Below, piece by piece: positions 58,824-64,000 of a stretch of 64,000 bases of DNA. A model generated the notes under the pieces. The model did no database searches and had not been told where the DNA came from. It saw only the letters and a program-made list of their open reading frames with translations. The position numbers and the translations under genes are program-made. The stretch comes from CBDIHH01 sp965279095 (GTDB lineage: Bacteria; Pseudomonadota; Alphaproteobacteria; Caulobacterales; Caulobacteraceae): assembly GCA_965279095.1 (NCBI GenBank), contig CBDIHH010000005.1, positions 558,001 through 622,000 on the forward strand, written 5' to 3'. Position 1 is the stretch's first letter, and the number at the start of each line of letters is the position of its first letter.

Positions 58824-58859
58824 CTGCACATCGCCCTCGACCCGTCTCACGGCCCGCGC

Positions 58860-59681
58860 TCAGATCAGCCCCGCCATCGGCGAGCTGGGGTCGGCGTACA
58901 GCTTCTTCGGCATGCGCCCCGCCAGATACCCCTCCCGGCCGGCGATGACCGCGTGCTTCATGGCCCGGGCCATGCGGATCGGGTCCTGCGCCCCAGCGAT
59001 GGCGGTGTTCATCAGCACCGCGTCGCAGCCCAGCTCCATGGCCAGCACCGCGTCCGACGGCGTGCCCACCCCGGCGTCGACCAGCACGGGCACGGTCGCC
59101 TGCTCGATGATCAGGCGGATGTTGACGCGGTTCTGGATGCCGAGGCCCGAGCCGATGGGGGCGGCGGCGGGCATGATGGCGGCGGCGCCGGCGTCTTCCA
59201 GCTTCTTGGCGTAGACCACGTCGTCGGTGCAGTAGACCATCACCGAGAATCCGTCGGCCACCAGCAGCTTCAGGGCCCGCAGGGTCTCCTCCATGTCGGG
59301 GTATAGGTGCGGGGTGTTGGACAGCACCTCCAGCTTGACCAGGTCCCAGCCGCCGGCCTCTCTGGCTAAGCGAAGCGTGCGGACGGCATCTTCGCCGGTG
59401 AAACAACCGGCGGTGTTGGGCAGGTAGGTGAAGCGGTCGGGCTTCACGAAGTCGGCCAGCATGGGCTGGGTGGGGTCGGACAGGTTCACCCGGCGCAGGG
59501 CCACGGTGACGATCTGCGCCCCCGCCGCCTCGGCCGCCGCGGCGTTCTGGGCGTAGTCCTTGTACTTTCCTGTCCCCACGATCAGCCGCGAGGTGAAGGT
59601 GCGGCCGGCCACCGTCCAGGGGTCGTCTTGCAAAATGTCGTGGGGGATACTCGCGGGCGCGTTCAACTCAGCCGCCTCCAA
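58860..59681 (-). CDS. thiG: thiazole synthase ThiG
   Basis: 273 residues, TIM-barrel enzyme with RLIVGTGKYKDYAQNAAAAE, the catalytic Lys in DLVKLEVLSNTPHLYPDMEE near residue 118, IMPAAAPIGSGLGIQN with the GIG-type loop and the late PVLVDAGVGTPSDAVLAMEL. It joins deoxyxylulose phosphate, dehydroglycine and ThiS-thiocarboxylate to make the thiamine thiazole. It overlaps the end of thiS by 14 bases. The N-terminus has a 15-residue extension relative to E. coli. No thiO, thiH or thiC is near; the other genes of the pathway must be elsewhere. Confidence 0.95.
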   Translation of the reverse strand: MEAAELNAPASIPHDILQDDPWTVAGRTFTSRLIVGTGKYKDYAQNAAAAEAAGAQIVTVALRRVNLSDPTQPMLADFVKPDRFTYLPNTAGCFTGEDAVRTLRLAREAGGWDLVKLEVLSNTPHLYPDMEETLRALKLLVADGFSVMVYCTDDVVYAKKLEDAGAAAIMPAAAPIGSGLGIQNRVNIRLIIEQATVPVLVDAGVGTPSDAVLAMELGCDAVLMNTAIAGAQDPIRMARAMKHAVIAGREGYLAGRMPKKLYADPSSPMAGLI

Positions 59682-59868
59682 TGAAATGCACGATCTCGAT
59701 ACGGTCGTCGTCGGCCACCGGGGTGGCGGCGTAGGTGGAGCGGGGCACGATCTGCAGGTTGCGCTCGACGGCCACCTTGCGGGCGTCGAGGCCCAGGGCG
59801 GCGACCAGGGCGGCGACGTCGTCGACCGCGTCCAGGATCCTCTGTTCGCCGTTCAGCCAGATACGCAC
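59668..59868 (-). CDS. thiS: sulfur carrier protein ThiS
   Basis: 66 residues, ubiquitin-like fold: RIWLNGEQRILDAVDD, LGLDARKVAVERNLQIVPRS, DDDRIEIVHFIGGG. The C-terminal Gly-Gly is needed for thiocarboxylation by ThiF. GTG start at 59868 with GGAGAG 5 bases upstream. Coupled to thiG by a 14-base overlap. There is no TPP riboswitch-like sequence in the 81 bases to aroQ on the opposite strand. Confidence 0.93.
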   Translation of the reverse strand: MRIWLNGEQRILDAVDDVAALVAALGLDARKVAVERNLQIVPRSTYAATPVADDDRIEIVHFIGGG

Positions 59869-59949
59869 GCCGCTCTCTCCATGACACCCGCGCTTGTGAC
59901 CCCTCGCCTGCGACGATACAAGTCGGGCGGAATCGACGGCGGGGCCCAG

Positions 59950-60405
59950 ATGCCGAATCCGATCTACGTGCTCAACGGGCCAAATCTCAACCTGTTAGGC
60001 AGCCGCGAGCCGCATATATACGGCTCGACCACCTTGGCGGACATAGAGAAACGCTGCGCGACCCGCGCCGCGGCGAGCGGCCACGCCATCGTGTTCCGCC
60101 AGACCAACGCCGAGGGCCAGCTGATCGACTGGGTGCAGGAGGCGGGGCGCGAGGCCTGCGCCATCGTCATCAACCCGGCCGGCTACGGACACACCTCCAT
60201 CGCCCTGCTCGACGCCCTCAAGGCGGTGGCGATCCCCGTGGTGGAGTGCCATCTGTCGCACATCGCCCAGCGCGAGGACTTTCGGCGCGAAACCTATGTG
60301 TCCCTGGCCGCCAAGGGGATCATCAGCGGTTTCGGCGCCCTGGGATATGAACTTGCCATCGAGGCCGCCGCCAGCCTGGCCGGCGCGGCTCCGGGCGCAG
60401 CGTAG
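59950..60405 (+). CDS. aroQ: type II 3-dehydroquinate dehydratase
   Basis: 151 residues, standard for the type II dodecamer. Catalytic Tyr is in LNLLGSREPHIYGSTTL near residue 23 with the neighbouring Arg, and the catalytic His is in PVVECHLSHIAQREDFRR near 100; INPAGYGHTSIALLDALK binds substrate. It converts 3-dehydroquinate to 3-dehydroshikimate. It is divergent from thiS-thiG and 19 bases upstream of accB; the grouping with accBC is a widespread bacterial arrangement. Confidence 0.96.
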   Translation: MPNPIYVLNGPNLNLLGSREPHIYGSTTLADIEKRCATRAAASGHAIVFRQTNAEGQLIDWVQEAGREACAIVINPAGYGHTSIALLDALKAVAIPVVECHLSHIAQREDFRRETYVSLAAKGIISGFGALGYELAIEAAASLAGAAPGAA

Positions 60406-60424
60406 CAAGCAAGGCTTAAGCTCC

Positions 60425-60937
60425 ATGGACGAAACCCCCAAGGGCCCCTCGGCGGCCACCGCCGGCGATCCGATCGACACCCGACTGGTCCGCCGCCTGG
60501 CGGCCATCCTCAGGGACACCGATCTCACCGAGATCCAGGTGGAGCGGGGCGACCTGAAGATCCGCGTGGCCCGCGAGCCCGCCGCCGTGGCCGGCCAGAC
60601 GCACTACGCGCCCGCGCCCATGCAGATGCAGGCCGCGCCGGTGTCGATGCCGTCCGACCCGGGCGCGCCTCCCGCCGCCACGCCGCCCCCCGCCGAGCCG
60701 AAGGGCGAGCCGGTGAAGTCGCCGATGGTCGGCACCGTCTACCTGCAGTCGAGCCCGGGATCGGAGCCCTTCGTGCGGGCCGGGTCCAGGGTCAGCGCCG
60801 GCCAGACCCTGCTGATCATCGAGGCCATGAAGACCATGAACCCCATCGCCGCCCCCCGCGACGGCGTGGTGCTCGAGGTTCTCGTCGAGGACGGCCAGCC
60901 GGTCGAATTCGGCGAGCCCCTGGTCGTCCTCGAGTAG
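60425..60937 (+). CDS. accB: acetyl-CoA carboxylase biotin carboxyl carrier protein
   Basis: 170 residues. N-terminal helical part, then a Pro/Ala-rich linker (about residues 55-100), then the biotinyl domain with IIEAMKTMNPIAAP; the Lys in EAMKTMN carries biotin. Start MDETPKGPSAA at 60425. It shuttles carboxybiotin between AccC and AccAD for malonyl-CoA synthesis. accC starts 5 bases after its stop. Confidence 0.97.
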   Translation: MDETPKGPSAATAGDPIDTRLVRRLAAILRDTDLTEIQVERGDLKIRVAREPAAVAGQTHYAPAPMQMQAAPVSMPSDPGAPPAATPPPAEPKGEPVKSPMVGTVYLQSSPGSEPFVRAGSRVSAGQTLLIIEAMKTMNPIAAPRDGVVLEVLVEDGQPVEFGEPLVVLE

Positions 60938-60942
60938 CCGCG

Positions 60943-62286
<1,344 letters not shown>

Positions 62287-62305
62287 AGGCGGTGGCGTGC
62301 GGTGC

Positions 62306-62418
62306 TGCGTCCTTCGACACGGCGGCTGCGCCGCCGGCTCAGGATGACGCGCCTTTGTGGGCTCCCCGAACCTTCGTCATCCTGAGCCGGCCGCAACGCG
62401 GCCGAGTCGAAGGACGCA
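62306..62418. repeat. intergenic palindromic repeat, family A copy 2
   Basis: Outer arms TGCGTCCTTCGACACGGC and its near-complement at the right end; inner CGGCTCAGGATGACG and CGTCATCCTGAGCCGG. Same layout as 9261-9376. Here it lies between two genes on the same strand (accC and aat). The right arm includes GAGTC, a GANTC site; copy 1 does not. Confidence 0.85.
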
Positions 62419-62449
62419 CGGCGCCTCTTGGCGGTAGGGTCGGCGCCGG

Positions 62450-63106
62450 ATGAACCCGAACGCCTTCACGCCTGAGGACCTGCTCGCCTGTTATCAGCGC
62501 GGGGTGTTTCCCATGGCCGATGCGCGCGATGACGAGCGCATCTACCTGATCGATCCCGACCAGCGCGGCGTGCTGCCCCTGGACGCGGTGCACATCCCCC
62601 GCCGCCTGGGCCGCACCGTCCGCGGCGAGCCGTTCCAGGTGCGGATCGACACCGCCTTCGACGCCGTGGTCGAGGCCTGCGCGGCGCCGGGCAAGGGGCG
62701 GCCCGAGACCTGGATCAACCGGCCGATCCAGGGCCTCTACCGAGCCCTGTTCACCCGGGGACAGGCCCACACGGTGGAATGCTGGAGCGAGGGCCGACTG
62801 GTCGGCGGGCTCTACGGCGTCAGCATCGGCGCCGCCTTCTTCGGCGAGAGCATGTTCTCGCGCCATCGCGACGCCAGCAAGGTCGCCCTGGTCCACCTGG
62901 TCGCCCGGCTCAAGACCGGCGGCTACCACCTGCTCGACACCCAATTCCTCACCGAGCACCTGGCGCAGTTCGGGGCGATGGACGTCCCCAAGGCGGAATA
63001 CCACCGGCGGCTGGCAGGGGCCCTGGCGCGGGAGGGGGATTTCTACCGGATGCCGGCCTATGCCGGCGGTCAGACGGTCCTGCAGGCGATCAGCCAGACG
63101 TCATAG
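62450..63106 (+). CDS. aat: leucyl/phenylalanyl-tRNA-protein transferase
   Basis: 218 residues. Typical elements: TPEDLLACYQRGVFPMAD, TWINRPIQGLYRALFTRGQA, VECWSEGRLVGGLYGVSIGA, FFGESMFSRHRDASKVALVH and LLDTQFLTEHLAQFG. It adds Leu or Phe to N-terminal Arg or Lys of proteins, marking them for ClpS-ClpAP degradation. The stop overlaps the 3' end of the convergent DUF2155 gene by 37 bases, with both frames apparently real. Confidence 0.95.
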   Translation: MNPNAFTPEDLLACYQRGVFPMADARDDERIYLIDPDQRGVLPLDAVHIPRRLGRTVRGEPFQVRIDTAFDAVVEACAAPGKGRPETWINRPIQGLYRALFTRGQAHTVECWSEGRLVGGLYGVSIGAAFFGESMFSRHRDASKVALVHLVARLKTGGYHLLDTQFLTEHLAQFGAMDVPKAEYHRRLAGALAREGDFYRMPAYAGGQTVLQAISQTS

Positions 63107-63714
63107 ACCGGGTGCTCGAAGGCGTGCGCGGCCGGCGCCTCGGCGAACATCCAGCCGCGATAGACCAGCTTGGCGGCCGGGGGCGTGCGGCCGGGCCCGA
63201 CCTTCGGCTCCGAGAAGATCTCCATATGGGCGGCGGCGCCCCTCTGGGTCTCGTCGTCGGCGGGGTCCTCGCAGGCGCGCACGGTGAAGACCAGGTCCTT
63301 CCAGCGCACGGGCTTGTTGACCGTGACCGGAAACCGCACCGTCTGGGCGGTGACCTTGTCCAGGGCCTGGACGATGGCCTCGCCGCGGCGGGGCCGCTTC
63401 ATCGGCGTGGGGGTCTTCTCGGGCAGCGGCGTGGTGGCGGCGGGCTTCTCCTTGACCGCCTTCACGTCGGCGATGGTGGTGGAGGGCTTATCGACGGGCA
63501 GCGCGAGGCCGCCGACGGCGCCGCCGGACGCGCCCGGGGGCGGCTCCTCGGACTGCGGAAGGGCGCCGGGCGGTTGATCGACAGCCGGCGGCGGCGCCAG
63601 GGTCGGAGGCGGAGCGGCGGGCGCGGGGCCGGCGGGCTGGGCCTGGGACCATCCCCCCAGGCAGGCGGCCAGGAGCAGGCCGAAGGCGATGACCGTGGGG
63701 CGGGCGGGCCGCAT
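63070..63714 (-). CDS. DUF2155 domain-containing exported protein
   Basis: 214 residues. Signal peptide (VIAFGLLLAACLGGWSQAQP) with a possible lipobox-like Cys, then a long Pro-rich stretch of 70 residues, then the DUF2155 domain: ALDKVTAQTVRFPVTVNKPV, FTVRACEDPADDETQRGAAAH with a conserved Cys, and VYRGWMFAEAPAAHAFEHPV, ending VYDVWLIACRTV. The domain is confined mostly to alphaproteobacteria and has no known function. Start at 63714 by signal-peptide position. It starts 5 bases after the NDUFA12-like stop, so the two are probably one operon. Confidence 0.85.
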   Translation of the reverse strand: MRPARPTVIAFGLLLAACLGGWSQAQPAGPAPAAPPPTLAPPPAVDQPPGALPQSEEPPPGASGGAVGGLALPVDKPSTTIADVKAVKEKPAATTPLPEKTPTPMKRPRRGEAIVQALDKVTAQTVRFPVTVNKPVRWKDLVFTVRACEDPADDETQRGAAAHMEIFSEPKVGPGRTPPAAKLVYRGWMFAEAPAAHAFEHPVYDVWLIACRTV

Positions 63715-63719
63715 CGGCC

Positions 63720-64000
63720 CTACTCCGGCCGCCACGCCTGGTAGTCGCCGGTCGCCGACGCGCGCTCGCCGCCGCGGGCGATGGACCCCTTGGGGCGGTA
63801 GGCGTGGACGGTGCCGGTCAGGTTCGGCACATGGTCCAGCTCCCACGCTTGACGATGCAGCGGGGCCACCGTCGGCGGCTCGTCGAAGGTGTAGTGCATC
63901 CAGCCGTGCCAGTCGGGCGGGATCTTGGAGGCCTCGGCATAGCCCTTGTAGATCACCCAGCGGCGCCGGCGGTCGTCATAGCTGTCGCTGTTGTCGCGCG
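63720..64000 (-). CDS. NADH:ubiquinone oxidoreductase NDUFA12-family subunit, 3' part
   Basis: The frame is open at the right edge, so the start lies outside. The visible 93 residues match the NDUFA12/B17.2 accessory subunit of complex I: DDRRRRWVIYKGYAEASKIP, then PPDWHGWMHYTFDEPPTVAP and a C-terminal segment. In alphaproteobacteria this protein is an accessory complex I subunit. It lies upstream of DUF2155, and the pair plus aat and accBC is a common alphaproteobacterial cluster. Confidence 0.9.
   Translation of the reverse strand, partial: RDNSDSYDDRRRRWVIYKGYAEASKIPPDWHGWMHYTFDEPPTVAPLHRQAWELDHVPNLTGTVHAYRPKGSIARGGERASATGDYQAWRPE

Noticed and set aside
59869..59949. TPP riboswitch upstream of thiS
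   Set aside because: The 81-base gap lacks the CTGAGA and other conserved TPP core segments and is too short.

Overview
The window is very GC-rich chromosomal DNA from an alphaproteobacterium, most likely Caulobacterales (Caulobacter or Phenylobacterium type). The evidence is gene content and order: clpX-cicA-clpP-tig, glnB-glnA, an iscR-iscS-sufBCDS-sufT-sufA operon, an M23 endopeptidase next to a bactofilin, an RNase E ending in a GWW motif, and DUF2155 and NDUFA12-family genes beside aat. I see no integrase, transposase, prophage or CRISPR array. Apart from one patch near 56.7-58.8 kb it is a core-genome region.

Layout. 0-3 kb: the end of a DUF938 methyltransferase, an MFS exporter and an iron-type alcohol dehydrogenase. 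3-14 kb: tRNA-Val, HU, Lon, a DUF155 membrane protein, ClpX, the HAD hydrolase CicA, ClpP, FeoB-FeoA and trigger factor, which together form a protein quality-control cluster with an iron-uptake operon inside it. 14-19 kb: tRNA-Leu, a GST, the NAD(P)HX repair enzyme, then PII and glutamine synthetase. 19-28 kb: a DUF2167 protein, a cyclopropane-fatty-acid synthase-like enzyme, ParE, an FkbM methyltransferase, a DEAD-box helicase, a GGDEF protein and a glycosyltransferase. 28-37 kb: a leftward Fe-S assembly operon. 37-44 kb: an alpha/beta hydrolase, HtpX, AnmK, TyrS, a peroxiredoxin, and the M23-bactofilin pair. 44-54 kb: prfB with a programmed frameshift, PBP1A, an amidase, RNase E, an M48 protease and a DsbA-like lipoprotein. 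54-59 kb: a large RTX protein, a long palindrome and a cysteine-rich orphan protein in lower-GC DNA. 59-64 kb: thiG-thiS, aroQ, accB-accC, aat, DUF2155 and the NDUFA12-family protein.

Three genes on the + strand (the CFA-synthase-like gene, parE and the DEAD-box helicase) each carry one surplus C that breaks an otherwise intact, conserved protein. Since parE should be essential, base-calling or assembly errors are the simplest explanation. prfB, by contrast, carries the classic AGGAGG-CGT-CTT-TGA-C recoding site, so its frame change is genuine.

Non-coding structure is plentiful. Several families of intergenic palindromes recur, two of them inside the suf operon. There is a sigma32-like promoter before lon, a sigma54-like promoter before glnB, a Fur-type palindrome before feoA, and strong hairpins after clpX and glnA. 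I found no clear new multi-gene system. The best leads are the composite RTX gene with its low-GC neighbourhood and palindrome, the palindromic repeat families, and an alpha/beta hydrolase whose nucleophile position is Gln.
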